NCBI GenBank assembly: GCA_963933095.1 | Contig: CAWVSV010000035.1 | Location: 1-23,497, forward strand | Direction: 5' to 3' | Length of the DNA: 23,497 nucleotides | From: UBA1124 sp963933095 | GTDB taxonomy: Bacteria; Pseudomonadota; Gammaproteobacteria; Pseudomonadales; Cellvibrionaceae | Shown: positions 1 through 9,989 of the stretch, one piece after another | Numbering within the stretch: position 1 is the stretch's first letter | Layout of the letters: each line of letters opens with the position of its first letter | Notes under the pieces: model-generated | What the model saw: the letters and a program-made list of their open reading frames with translations, nothing else | Told to the model about the DNA's origin: nothing | Database searches by the model: none | Program-made: the position numbers and the translations under genes

Positions 1-13
1 GTACCTCTATACA

Positions 14-874
14 ATGAAGCTTCTTATTATTAGTGGCCGCTCTGGCTCTGGCAAAAGTACGGCACTGAGTGTGCTTGAAGATGTTGGCTATAACTGCATC
101 GACAATCTGCCAGTCAGTCTGCTGCCAGCTATGGTAGCGCAGATAAAACTGCATAAAGATGATGATCAAAGAAAATTCGCCATAGGTGTAGATGTGCGCA
201 CGGCGTGGCAAGATCTCGATCAACTGCCCTGCCTAATAGACGACTTTCGCCAGAGTAAGACAGACTGTCAAATGCTGTTTCTGGATGCCAGCGATAACAT
301 TATCATTAAACGCTTCAGTGAGACTCGGCGTCGCCATCCACTCAGCGATGATCACACCGACCTACTCGGGGCGATCAAGCAGGAAAGCACTATTCTTTCC
401 CCCGTGTCCCAAGCGGCCGATCAAGTCATCGACACCAGCACCCTAAGCTTGCATGAGTTGCGCGACTTAATTAAAAAAACTGTACTCAGCCGCGGCGACA
501 AATCTATGGTGGTGCAGTTTCAATCCTTTGGTTTTAAATACGGCCTGCCAACTGATGCTGATCTGGTATTTGATGTCCGCTGCCTGCCAAATCCTCACTG
601 GGTGCCCGAACTCCGAAGCATGACCGGACTCGATAAGGGTGTGGCAACATTCCTAAGCGCTGAAACAGAGGTCCGCGATATGCAGGCCGATATCGAAAAA
701 TATCTCGAGCGCTGGCTGCCTAGTTTTATCGCCAACAACCGCAGCTATATTACCGTCGCCATCGGCTGTACCGGCGGCCAACACCGTTCGGTTTATTTGG
801 CGCAAAATCTCTATCAAATATTCACCAGCCGTTTTAATGATGTACAAATACGCCATCGCCAGCTTGACGCTTAA
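14..874 (+). CDS. rapZ: RNase adapter protein RapZ
   Basis: This 286-residue protein matches RapZ (usually about 284 aa) over its whole length. In enterobacteria RapZ binds the small RNAs GlmY and GlmZ and presents GlmZ to RNase E, which sets glucosamine-6-phosphate synthase levels; its role outside enterics is less clear. The N-terminal domain has a Walker A motif, GRSGSGKS, at residues 8-15 and the family signature DVRT at 60-63. The C-terminal RNA-binding domain shows DLVFDVR followed by LPNPHW, and then GCTGGQHRS at 251-259. The ATG at 14 is the natural start because it places the P-loop at the usual distance from the N-terminus; too little upstream sequence is visible to judge a ribosome site. 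ptsO follows 26 bp downstream on the same strand, the standard ptsN-rapZ-ptsO arrangement, so ptsN probably lies just outside the left edge. Confidence 0.96.
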   Translation: MKLLIISGRSGSGKSTALSVLEDVGYNCIDNLPVSLLPAMVAQIKLHKDDDQRKFAIGVDVRTAWQDLDQLPCLIDDFRQSKTDCQMLFLDASDNIIIKRFSETRRRHPLSDDHTDLLGAIKQESTILSPVSQAADQVIDTSTLSLHELRDLIKKTVLSRGDKSMVVQFQSFGFKYGLPTDADLVFDVRCLPNPHWVPELRSMTGLDKGVATFLSAETEVRDMQADIEKYLERWLPSFIANNRSYITVAIGCTGGQHRSVYLAQNLYQIFTSRFNDVQIRHRQLDA

Positions 875-900
875 CATCGCTAGACGAGACTCTTGAATTC

Positions 901-1170
901 ATGCTCAAACACGAAATAACTATTATTAACAAACGTGGTTTACACGCCCGCGCTGCTGCCAAACTGGCCACTTTGACAGCACGCTTTGCGGCTTCAATTC
1001 GAGCGGGTATTAATGGCAAAATGGTCGACAGTAAAAGCGTCATGTCACTGATGCTACTCGCAGCAACCCAGGGCACTCAATTGCAGTTGGAGATTGAAGG
1101 TGAAGACCAGAGCGAAGCACTGGCCGCCATCTGTGAACTCATTAACGATATGTTTGGTGAGGGCGAATAA
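901..1170 (+). CDS. ptsO: HPr-like phosphocarrier NPr of the nitrogen PTS
   Basis: This 89-residue protein is a single HPr domain. NPr accepts phosphate from PtsP (EI-Ntr) and passes it to PtsN (EIIA-Ntr), a cytoplasmic regulatory relay rather than a sugar transporter. The active-site histidine is His15 in RGLHARAAAK. A serine corresponding to HPr Ser46 is present in SKSVMSLM (Ser46 by direct count). Length and motif spacing are normal for the family. It starts 26 bp after rapZ and is almost certainly co-transcribed with it. The sequence before the ATG (gacgagactcttgaattc) has only a weak purine-rich ribosome site, so translation may be modest or coupled. No terminator follows; the next 120 bp are AT-rich and then enter a miniature inverted-repeat element. 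Confidence 0.95.
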   Translation: MLKHEITIINKRGLHARAAAKLATLTARFAASIRAGINGKMVDSKSVMSLMLLAATQGTQLQLEIEGEDQSEALAAICELINDMFGEGE

Positions 1171-1290
1171 GCAAAGGCACCGCTGAAAAGCTAGGTTTTG
1201 CCTTCAATGTTCAGAGCTGCGCTAATAATTTAAGCAAAATATTTATCTATTTCCTGTAAAATTAAGCTATTCCTTTAATGTGGCGCCCTA

Positions 1291-1451
1291 AGAGCCTGTC
1301 GGACTTACCACGGAGTTACTGCGATAAACTTGAGTTTGGCCATTTTCATGCAGTTCGTCGGCGAATAGAGCAACTATTCATCCAGTCGATTTGCATGTAC
1401 TGTGCCAAAACGTGTTGTCCTTACTACGATAGGTCAAGCCCGGCAGGTACT
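1291..1451. repeat. Miniature inverted-repeat element, copy A (about 161 bp)
   Basis: The left end reads agagcctgtcggacttacc (1291-1309). The right end, 1433-1451, reverse-complements to agtacctgccgggcttgac, matching the left end at 13 of 19 positions. The left end and an internal block (gcgataaacttgag, then tttggccatttt) closely match copy B at 9990-10079, which has the same order of blocks and its own terminal inverted repeats. No transposase is encoded; the 61-codon open frame over this stretch resembles nothing I know and is probably chance. Copy A is about 70 bp longer than copy B, the extra DNA lying between the core block and the right terminal repeat. It ends 11 bp before the mgtE start. 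The rest of the ptsO-mgtE gap (1171-1290) is AT-rich with no clear feature. Confidence 0.6.
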
Positions 1452-1462
1452 AAACGCCGCTG

Positions 1463-2842
1463 ATGCAACGAGCGCCCATGCAGCAGAATGTCGAAGAACT
1501 CCAGCGCCAAACGCAGACACAGCTCGGTGAACTCTTTGACGCCTTAGACAGCGGTACTTTTCGCCAAGTCAGCCGCATGCTCAACGGTTTAGCCGCCGTA
1601 GATATTGCCCACATCCTAGAATCCTCGCCGCCGAGCGCCCGCCTAGCCCTATGGAAGCTGGTCGATAGCGAACGCGAGGGCGACGTCCTCCAAGAACTAT
1701 CTGAAGACATTCAAGCGGCATTTCTCAGCCAGATGAATACCGCTGAAGTGGTACAGGCCACAGAGGGGCTAGACTCGGACGATATCGCCGACCTGCTGCA
1801 ACAACTGCCCGATCAAATCATTCGCGAAGTCTTGGCGGCTATGAGCGCGCAGGACCGCCATCGAGTCGAATCGGTATTGTCCTACGACGACGATACTGCC
1901 GGCGGTTTAATGAATACCGATACGGTCACTGTACGGCCGCGTTTTACCCTCGACGTAGTGCTGCGTTATCTGCGTCGCCACGACGATATACCCGCCGCCA
2001 CTGACAACTTATTTGTGGTCAACCGACAGGACCAATTTCTCGGTCTGCTGCCTATCAGCAAGCTACTCACTTCCGACCCCAGCATCACTGTGCGTGAAGT
2101 CATGGTCACCGATGTCGAAGCGATTGCAGCCAACATGCACGACAGCGAAGTTGCAAATCTGTTTGAGCGTCACGACTGGATCTCGGCCCCGGTGGTCGAT
2201 AGCGAGCGCAAACTACTGGGCCGCATCACTATTGATGATGTGGTTGACGTTATCCGTGAAGACGCCGATCACTCGCTGATGAGCCTAGCAGGGCTCGATG
2301 AAGAAGAGGACACTTTCGCGCCAGTACTAAAAGCGACACCCAGGCGTGCGATCTGGCTGGGTATCAATCTACTCACCGCCATACTCGCCTCATCGGTGAT
2401 CAACCTGTTTAAAGACACTATCGACCAAGTGGTGGCACTCGCGGTATTAATGCCGATTGTCGCCAGTATGGGTGGCGTAGCAGGCAGCCAAACGCTCACC
2501 GTAGTCATACGCGGTATCACTCTCGGTCAGATCGGCCGCAACAATCTCAGTTGGCTAGTGTCGCGCGAGTTTCGCGTCGGCTTCATTAATGCCATGCTCT
2601 GGTCTTTGGTGATGGGCGCCGTGGCCGCAGCCTGGTTTAACGACATTACTATTGCCTTTATTATTGCCGCCGCCATGACGATTAATTTGCTCACGGCCGC
2701 CATAGCCGGTGCACTGATACCAGTGACTTTAAAAACACTTAAAATTGACCCTGCACTAGCCGGTGGGGTTGCCCTTACAACCATAACCGATGTGGTTGGG
2801 TTTCTATCCTTTCTAGGGCTCGCCACTTATTTTTATACTTAA
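1463..2842 (+). CDS. mgtE: MgtE-family magnesium transporter
   Basis: This 459-residue protein has the full MgtE layout. A cytoplasmic helical N domain with MgtE_N-type repeats spans about residues 25-145. Two CBS domains cover about 150-270 (YDDDTAGGLMNTD near 141-153, and LGRITIDDVVDVI near 252-264). Five membrane helices run from about 296 to 457. The pore signature MPIVASMGGVAGSQTLT is at 330-346, and the conserved Asp of TTITDVVGF (Asp443) corresponds to the Mg2+-binding pore Asp known in Thermus MgtE. In the family the cytoplasmic domains sense Mg2+ and gate the dimeric inner-membrane channel. The start is uncertain: ATG at 1463 and ATG at 1478 are both in frame and neither has a clear Shine-Dalgarno. 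The upstream repeat element ends only 11 bp before 1463. An A-tract/T-tract pair just after the stop may be a weak terminator. Confidence 0.95.
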   Translation: MQRAPMQQNVEELQRQTQTQLGELFDALDSGTFRQVSRMLNGLAAVDIAHILESSPPSARLALWKLVDSEREGDVLQELSEDIQAAFLSQMNTAEVVQATEGLDSDDIADLLQQLPDQIIREVLAAMSAQDRHRVESVLSYDDDTAGGLMNTDTVTVRPRFTLDVVLRYLRRHDDIPAATDNLFVVNRQDQFLGLLPISKLLTSDPSITVREVMVTDVEAIAANMHDSEVANLFERHDWISAPVVDSERKLLGRITIDDVVDVIREDADHSLMSLAGLDEEEDTFAPVLKATPRRAIWLGINLLTAILASSVINLFKDTIDQVVALAVLMPIVASMGGVAGSQTLTVVIRGITLGQIGRNNLSWLVSREFRVGFINAMLWSLVMGAVAAAWFNDITIAFIIAAAMTINLLTAAIAGALIPVTLKTLKIDPALAGGVALTTITDVVGFLSFLGLATYFYT

Positions 2843-2893
2843 AAAATGCTCTTTTTTCACTATAGCGGCATCAGCCATGTGCTCAATCGGTTA

Positions 2894-2899
2894 TATAAT
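2894..2899 (+). promoter_or_regulatory. Possible -10 hexamer upstream of darP
   Basis: A perfect TATAAT lies about 108 bp before the preferred darP start. No good -35 hexamer sits 16-18 bp upstream, so this is only a suggestion. It would give a leader of roughly 100 nt, in which I see no stable structure. Confidence 0.22.
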
Positions 2900-3006
2900 T
2901 CCTGTACACTCCTTTTGTGCGCGCAAAGCTTTCTTGCTCTTGTGAAATATTCACTATTTTTCCAATAGAGCGACCTTATTCACAAGATACGGCAGACACT
3001 ACGACT

Positions 3007-3519
3007 ATGACCGATTTCAAACTAGATGAGCACGAAGACGAGCCGCTAAGTAAAACAGCCGTCAAACAAGAGATGAAAGCCCTACAAAAACTGGGGGAAA
3101 AAGTCGCTGACCTGAGCGATACCGGCCTGGCTACAATTCCCCTCGACGGCACGCTGAGGGAAGCTATTTTACTGGCCCGCCGCTTGCCTCATCGCGAGGG
3201 TCGTCGCCGCCAAATGCAATTTGTTGGCAAATTGATGCGCAGTGCTGATTGCGAAGCCATCACCGCCGCACTGGAAAAGCTCCGTAATAACAGCCGCGCC
3301 CACACCAAACTCCTACAAGATGCTGAAATCTGGCGCGACAAACTTATTGCCGAGGGTGACACGGTTCTGGCCGATTTCACTGCTCAATATTGGCAGGCTG
3401 ACCGCCAGCACCTGCGCCAACTAATCCGCGCAGCACAAAAGGAACAATCCCAACAAAAGCCCCCTTCCAGCGCGCGCAAACTATTTAAGTGCATTCGCGA
3501 GCAGATGGAAGCCAAATAA
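3007..3519 (+). CDS. darP: Dual-action ribosomal maturation protein DarP (YjgA, DUF615)
   Basis: This 170-residue protein matches the YjgA/DUF615 family. DarP binds late pre-50S particles and helps mature the peptidyl-transferase centre region. Family landmarks are SKTAVKQEMKALQKLGE near the N-terminus, IPLDGTLREAI, the basic EGRRRQMQFVGKLMR block, and DRQHLRQLIRAAQKE followed by KPPSSARKLFKCIRE at the C-terminus. The frame stays open back to a GTG at 2917, but those 30 extra residues are Cys- and Phe-rich and unlike the acidic, variable N-terminus of the family. The ATG at 3007 gives MTDFKLDEHEDE and a normal length (about 170-183 aa). In Pseudomonas, as I recall, the neighbours are pmbA and tldD; neither is present here. 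A strong hairpin terminator begins 22 bp after the stop. Confidence 0.93.
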   Translation: MTDFKLDEHEDEPLSKTAVKQEMKALQKLGEKVADLSDTGLATIPLDGTLREAILLARRLPHREGRRRQMQFVGKLMRSADCEAITAALEKLRNNSRAHTKLLQDAEIWRDKLIAEGDTVLADFTAQYWQADRQHLRQLIRAAQKEQSQQKPPSSARKLFKCIREQMEAK

Positions 3520-3540
3520 TAGTCTCGCTGTTTATCGATA

Positions 3541-3578
3541 AAAAAGGCCGCGACAAAAAACTCTGTCGCGGCCTTTTT
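3541..3578. terminator. Bidirectional rho-independent terminator between darP and msrB
   Basis: A perfect 15-bp inverted repeat (aaaaaggccgcgaca at 3541-3555, with its complement at 3564-3578) encloses an 8-nt loop. The stem is GC-rich in the middle and ends in A/T tracts on both sides, so it can serve darP rightward and the msrB side leftward. Genes on the two sides converge on it. Confidence 0.93.
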
Positions 3579-3691
3579 TATGATCCTAAGGTATAGAAAA
3601 ACTTATTCCGCAGGGCTCACCTCAGTAGACTGGGTATCGACTACCAACGCAATGCGACTGAAATGCACAATATGCAGTAGCGCCCGCGCAA

Positions 3692-4225
3692 TTATTCTGG
3701 CGGGCTGATAGATTCAGGTTTGGCATCGGGTATAAATCTAAGTGCCGCTGAGTTAATACAATAACGCAGGCCCGTTGGTGCAGGGCCGTCATCAAATACG
3801 TGCCCTAAATGCTCACCGCACTTAGACAGCACTTCGGTGCGTTTAACCCCATACCAGGTGTAATCATCGCGCAAAACTATATTGCCGCTATCGAGCATCT
3901 CCCAAAAACTGGGCCAGCCAGTACCACTTTTAAATTTATGCTCAGATCGAAATACCGGAATTTTACAACCGGCGCTCACATAGGTTCCAGCCTGCTTGTT
4001 CTGCAGCAGCGCGCCAGTAAAAGGCCGTTCGGTGTCTTCTTGCCACATAATCGAAAACTGCTTCTGAGTGAGCATTTGACGCCAGAGACTCTGCTCAATT
4101 TTGTCAAAAGCTTGGCCACTGGCAATAATCTGGTTTGCCTGCTGGACACTCAAGCTGTCAGCAGCAACAGCCGCACTAACGAATAATGGCAGCAATAACA
4201 CTGCAATAGGATGACGAATAAACAT
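3692..4225 (-). CDS. msrB: Exported peptide-methionine (R)-S-oxide reductase MsrB
   Basis: This 177-residue protein has an N-terminal signal peptide (positive MFIRH, hydrophobic core, probable cleavage after VSAAVAA at residue 22) and one MsrB domain. It would reduce methionine-R-sulfoxide in envelope proteins. Visible motifs are SGTGWPSFWE (100-109), GEHLGHVFDDGPAPTG (137-152) and RYCINSAALRF (154-164), with Cys156 as the catalytic cysteine. Of the two structural CXXC pairs that bind zinc in many MsrBs, only single cysteines remain (Cys87 and Cys136), so this is probably a zinc-free form. A good ribosome site, GAGGA, lies 7 nt before the ATG. It follows yhdP by 55 bp on the same strand and may be the last gene of that run. 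It sits where I recall tldD in Pseudomonas. Confidence 0.93.
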   Translation of the reverse strand: MFIRHPIAVLLLPLFVSAAVAADSLSVQQANQIIASGQAFDKIEQSLWRQMLTQKQFSIMWQEDTERPFTGALLQNKQAGTYVSAGCKIPVFRSEHKFKSGTGWPSFWEMLDSGNIVLRDDYTWYGVKRTEVLSKCGEHLGHVFDDGPAPTGLRYCINSAALRFIPDAKPESISPPE

Positions 4226-4280
4226 AATGATATCCTCAACGGCAACATGTACTAGTTAAGACTGCCTTGCTAGTAAAACG

Positions 4281-7200
4281 TTACAACGGTTGCGCCGACA
4301 ACTCAGCCGCTTTGTTTTGCTGTTCATTTTTTTGCTTGGCTTCTTTGGCCGAGCGTTTGACCGCTTTGGCATCAAAAATTTGGCCAAACTCAATTTGAGG
4401 ATCGGCCCAATCACCGTCGATGTGATAACTGAGACTAGTCAATTTATCGACTTGCTCCTCGAATATCTTGCCCACAATATAAACCCCTGCGGCCATCGGT
4501 AAACCTGCGGTCAATGCTGCAAATAACGCCAGAGGACTCGCTACCGGTAGTGCCGCTACAAGAGTGGCGTCAAGTTTTTCATTTTTCAAATCAATGGTGC
4601 CGGCCAATTGTAAGCGGCTTGACGGGGTGCGCACTTTTAATGGCTGCTCTAAATAGAGATTGCCCTCAGAAAACTGTAATTCGCCCTTGACGCTATCGAA
4701 CACCATTCCACTTTTAACCATATCGCTAAAATCAAGCTGTAAACGGCGTAACAAAGTATCGAAATTCAGTAGCCCCAGCAGACGCAAGAGGGGATTATTG
4801 CCGCTATTACCGTCGCGCAAGAAGCGCCCTTTGTCTATATCGAGGGCGAGCCCCCCCTCCAGTTGATTGAGACCAATAGCTGCGGGCGATCCCTGCCAGC
4901 CAAGATCTGCTACAAAACGGGCCTGCTCGCTTTCAAGCAAACCAGGCTGATTAAACTGCGCCAATGTCGAGCTTAAATCGTCGCTGCTGAGCACGCCTTT
5001 AAATTCGGTATAGGCCATATCGCCGCGACCGCGCCAAATTAAACTCGCGCCCTGCTCTGTATCAATACCGCCATTAGAGTCATCCTTAATGCCTGTAATA
5101 GTGAGGCCTTTAACGTTTGCAAAAATTGAGTCGAGTGCCAAGCCCTCTTTCGATGGGCGCATAGCAAAGCGCCAACTGCCATAATCTTCGGCGCCAATGA
5201 ACAGCTCATCGGTTGAAAAATCCATTGCCGGCAAAGCAAGGGGGTCAACACCACTCAAAATATCATTTACCTCAATATCTACTTTGGCGCTATTCAATTC
5301 GGAATCTGGCTGCCCTGTATCCATGTCGGTATTGACGTTGTTACTCTCAAGCGGGCTGGCTTTGGCCAGACGTAAATACTGCAAGTCGACCTGCAGTGGA
5401 CGAGCGTCATTGTGAACTAACAGACCACCTTTTACCGTAGGATTTTCAATATTCAAAGCCCAGCCCTGATTGCTGTAACCGCCCGAGACCAAAATATTAT
5501 CCAGTTTGAAATCACCGAGCACAAAACTTTGGACACGAGCGTTGAAGTCTACCTTCAGAGGCTCACTCGACATCGCTACATCAGCCATTTCGCCTTTACT
5601 TGTCGCCAGCTGCTGAACAGAAGTCAGCGCCTCAGCAAAGCCTTGGTAGCGTTCATAGGTTTCGCGCCAAGTTAGAAAATCAAAGCGTTCAAGCTGACCG
5701 GCAATACTAAAACTGGCAAGTTCTGGCAATTTAGCCGCTTGCTGTACACCCAGCGCCATGCGCGGAGACTCTGCGGATGTTTGCAGCAACTCAAATTGGG
5801 CTTGATCGGCATAATTTATCGAATAATGTGTACTCGACTCGCCCATATCTATGTGAACCGCTAGCGGCCTTTCTTCTGCCGCCAGTTTGGCAAAAGGAGC
5901 GGGTAAGGTAACACTAGCACCGCGCAAATTAGAGCTAATCTGCAGTCGAGCCTTATCAGCTTTTCTATCGCCATGAAATAGAGTCAAGTCGGCATTAAAA
6001 GGTAATATACCTTCAACAAATTGCAATTCAGGCCGCTTGATCCAGTCGGTCACTGCGCTAGCTGCAGCGGCACCCTGGGCCTGTACGCGGGTTGTTTTAG
6101 CAACAGGATTACTGGCGATGGAAGCGCTAAAGGGTTGCTGAAAAAATTTGCCATAAAGATTCTTGGCCGTAAGGCCCTGATGTTCATCGAAATTCAGTCG
6201 GCCATTTAATGGCTTAAATTCTAAACCCAGCGATGCCATGGTCAAGGCCGATTCAGCCAACATAACCTCAACGCGTTGGCGCGCTCCTGGCTGCTCTGGC
6301 GTCAGCGGAATCGAAAGTGTCAACTGCGCCTCCATGTCGCCACTGAGTGTCCAGCTGTCAAAACCATCCCCGAGCGTGTCCCGCAGCATAGTCTCGCGCA
6401 GCACCCGCAATCCATCACTCGCAGGCCCAGCCAACTGTGAACGGATTTCCAGCAGCATACCGCTACCCGCCGCATTGGGTGCCACCGCCACCAGAGTATT
6501 GCTCAAACTGGAGTCATATAGACGCGCCCTTTCCACATCGACATTAACCTCAACATCGTCAATCGTCAGCAAACCTTTAATATCGCTGAGCGCAGGCCAG
6601 CGCGGATGGTAATCGAGACTCGCAGCATCCATGTCGATCGCCAGCTGCACAGTGCGCCCCTCGGCATCATTGGGGCTGAGTGAACCACGATAGATAAACC
6701 CAGCCCAGCCGATCTCGCCCTCTGCCAAACTGTCGTCCAACCACTGATGTAATGTCGGCGGCACTACCTCGGGCACATATTTACTATGGTACTGGACGTT
6801 ACTGCCAGTTAAACCAATTTGCAGAGTCATCTCGCTGTCACGAGAGTCTTTCTGCCAGGGCATATTCAGGTATAAAAATCCCTCGGCGGCGCCGTCCTCA
6901 CCACGCAGCGACAGCTTTGAGCTGTTAACGTAGATAACATTATCATCGGGACGCAAATGCCAAGCCACCGCGCCGAAGGCACTGTCGTAGTCCATAGCGT
7001 CAGCATAAATACTGTACTGCATACTAAAGCCATGACGACTGTCTAACTCGATCAAACCACCGGCTTGGTCGGCTGATATATAGCCATCAACCTGAGTCAG
7101 TGCCGGAGCACCCTCAAGCGCATCGACACCGACCTGATCGAGATTAGCAGCAAAATGAACGTCTTTAAGGCTGTCCAGTGGCAAGGTAATAAGGGCATTG

Positions 7201-8375
7201 CGCAAATTGCCCTGCGCGTTAAGTGTATTTAACAGCTCGAAGGCCTTGCCGTCACTCGATAGATGCGCACTTGCAAGGCGGCTAAGCGCCGCCAGTGGCA
7301 ACTGATCTATGGCGATAGCAAGAGGCTCGCCGACACCTTTTGAGCTCAGCTGTACATCCAGCGATAACAATTCTTGCCACTGCACCTGGAGGTCTTGCAG
7401 CGACAACTGCCAGACGCCAGCATGTTGCCACATGCCCTGTATATTAGTACCTAAGTGATCGATACCCGGCGCACTGGCGACTAGTGCCGGTAGCTGGTGC
7501 ACATCTAGGCGACCCTGCCAATTAAATCCCTGTTCGTTGCTCTGCAACCACAGTTCCAAATCCACCTCGCCCTCGGCCTCGGCCTCGGCAGAAAAATCTA
7601 ATTCAGTGCCCTGCGGCCATCTATTGGCGGCCGCCGATACTACTTTATTCAAGGGAAATTGCTGTATGCGCAGGTAACCTTGGCTAACAAATTCCTTCGG
7701 ATCGTTAGGGTCGCCCTCCCCTTCAATCACCAAGGTAACCATATTCTTGCGCTCGCCCACATCCATACGCAGAGACAAGCGGTGAAAGTTGCGCGAGCTG
7801 TTCAGAGCAATCTCTGGCACTTGCAGGATAAATTGTTCGCCATTGCGAAAATTGAATTCCAGTGCGGCATCTCGCAGCTGTAAATGGCGGGCGAATAAAA
7901 AGACAGCAAAAGGGTTACCACGATAATGGTTCGCGGGATGATCAGACTCTGCCAGCTCGGGTTTTAATGGCAGCCCTTGTAGCGACCAGCGACCGTCTTC
8001 GGCCTGTTCGAAGGCTAGTTCACCCCCTGTCACCTGCAACTCGGCCACTACAGGCTGCAACTGAATTAGACTAGGCAGTAATAGCAGTTCCACACGAGTC
8101 GACGGCAAGACAGCAATGACGCTGCCATCGGGCGTACTAACGCGGACATTCAGTGTGATCAATTCGGGTCTCAAACCCTCCCATACTAGGGCTAGATCAC
8201 CAATCTCCACTTGCAGCTGTAATTTCTGCGACCAGTAGTCGGCGAGATCCTGACGGTACTCAGACACTAAAAAACTACCACTGCGGCCAAGCTGTACCAT
8301 CACCGCTAATAATATTAGCGCCGAGGCGGTTACACCCCAAAAGAGGCGAACAAGAAAACGAACTGTTTTGCTCAT
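4281..8375 (-). CDS. yhdP: YhdP, AsmA-like intermembrane phospholipid transporter
   Basis: This 1364-residue protein has one N-terminal membrane anchor (about residues 9-29, LFWGVTASALILLAVMVQLG) and then a very long periplasmic beta-rich region. That is the plan of YhdP, which in E. coli works with TamB and YdbH to move phospholipids from inner to outer membrane. The N-terminal part is AsmA-like, the central part contains DUF3971-type sequence (around LTIDDVEVNVDVERARLYD), and the C-terminal AsmA_2-type region ends with SYHIDGDWADPQIEF plus a Lys/Glu/Gln-rich tail. It is about 100 residues longer than E. coli YhdP. It lies 92 bp downstream of rng, the conserved order rng-yhdP. No strong Shine-Dalgarno precedes the ATG, so weak or coupled initiation is possible. 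The tldD gene that follows in E. coli is absent; msrB follows instead. Confidence 0.94.
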   Translation of the reverse strand: MSKTVRFLVRLFWGVTASALILLAVMVQLGRSGSFLVSEYRQDLADYWSQKLQLQVEIGDLALVWEGLRPELITLNVRVSTPDGSVIAVLPSTRVELLLLPSLIQLQPVVAELQVTGGELAFEQAEDGRWSLQGLPLKPELAESDHPANHYRGNPFAVFLFARHLQLRDAALEFNFRNGEQFILQVPEIALNSSRNFHRLSLRMDVGERKNMVTLVIEGEGDPNDPKEFVSQGYLRIQQFPLNKVVSAAANRWPQGTELDFSAEAEAEGEVDLELWLQSNEQGFNWQGRLDVHQLPALVASAPGIDHLGTNIQGMWQHAGVWQLSLQDLQVQWQELLSLDVQLSSKGVGEPLAIAIDQLPLAALSRLASAHLSSDGKAFELLNTLNAQGNLRNALITLPLDSLKDVHFAANLDQVGVDALEGAPALTQVDGYISADQAGGLIELDSRHGFSMQYSIYADAMDYDSAFGAVAWHLRPDDNVIYVNSSKLSLRGEDGAAEGFLYLNMPWQKDSRDSEMTLQIGLTGSNVQYHSKYVPEVVPPTLHQWLDDSLAEGEIGWAGFIYRGSLSPNDAEGRTVQLAIDMDAASLDYHPRWPALSDIKGLLTIDDVEVNVDVERARLYDSSLSNTLVAVAPNAAGSGMLLEIRSQLAGPASDGLRVLRETMLRDTLGDGFDSWTLSGDMEAQLTLSIPLTPEQPGARQRVEVMLAESALTMASLGLEFKPLNGRLNFDEHQGLTAKNLYGKFFQQPFSASIASNPVAKTTRVQAQGAAAASAVTDWIKRPELQFVEGILPFNADLTLFHGDRKADKARLQISSNLRGASVTLPAPFAKLAAEERPLAVHIDMGESSTHYSINYADQAQFELLQTSAESPRMALGVQQAAKLPELASFSIAGQLERFDFLTWRETYERYQGFAEALTSVQQLATSKGEMADVAMSSEPLKVDFNARVQSFVLGDFKLDNILVSGGYSNQGWALNIENPTVKGGLLVHNDARPLQVDLQYLRLAKASPLESNNVNTDMDTGQPDSELNSAKVDIEVNDILSGVDPLALPAMDFSTDELFIGAEDYGSWRFAMRPSKEGLALDSIFANVKGLTITGIKDDSNGGIDTEQGASLIWRGRGDMAYTEFKGVLSSDDLSSTLAQFNQPGLLESEQARFVADLGWQGSPAAIGLNQLEGGLALDIDKGRFLRDGNSGNNPLLRLLGLLNFDTLLRRLQLDFSDMVKSGMVFDSVKGELQFSEGNLYLEQPLKVRTPSSRLQLAGTIDLKNEKLDATLVAALPVASPLALFAALTAGLPMAAGVYIVGKIFEEQVDKLTSLSYHIDGDWADPQIEFGQIFDAKAVKRSAKEAKQKNEQQNKAAELSAQPL

Positions 8376-8467
8376 TAGTTGAGAATAAAACCTGAAAACA
8401 TTATTTACCTATTAAAGCACGCTTAGGTGAATGCCGGTTAAAGCACAGAAGGGCTCGCGAGCTAACA

Positions 8468-9967
<1,500 letters not shown>

Positions 9968-9989
9968 ACGCTTTTCATCATCCTTGCCT

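Noticed and set aside
653..877. Minus-strand open frame over the end of rapZ
   Set aside because: Shadow of rapZ with no family resemblance.
1278..1463. 61-codon plus-strand open frame before mgtE
   Set aside because: It coincides with the inverted-repeat element, has no ribosome site and resembles no protein family I know.
2917..3006. Upstream GTG extension of darP by 30 residues
   Set aside because: The added sequence is unlike the family's acidic N-terminus; the ATG at 3007 gives the normal length.
3600..3691. Minus-strand open stretch ending VVDTQSTEVSPAE after msrB
   Set aside because: It is short, has no start or ribosome site, and resembles no family; the likeness to the SISPPE end of msrB is too slight to call a duplication.
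3809..4186. 125-codon plus-strand frame opposite msrB
   Set aside because: Antisense shadow of a clearly recognised msrB.
6238..6612. 124-codon plus-strand frame inside yhdP
   Set aside because: Ser-rich antisense shadow of the long yhdP frame with no recognisable domain.
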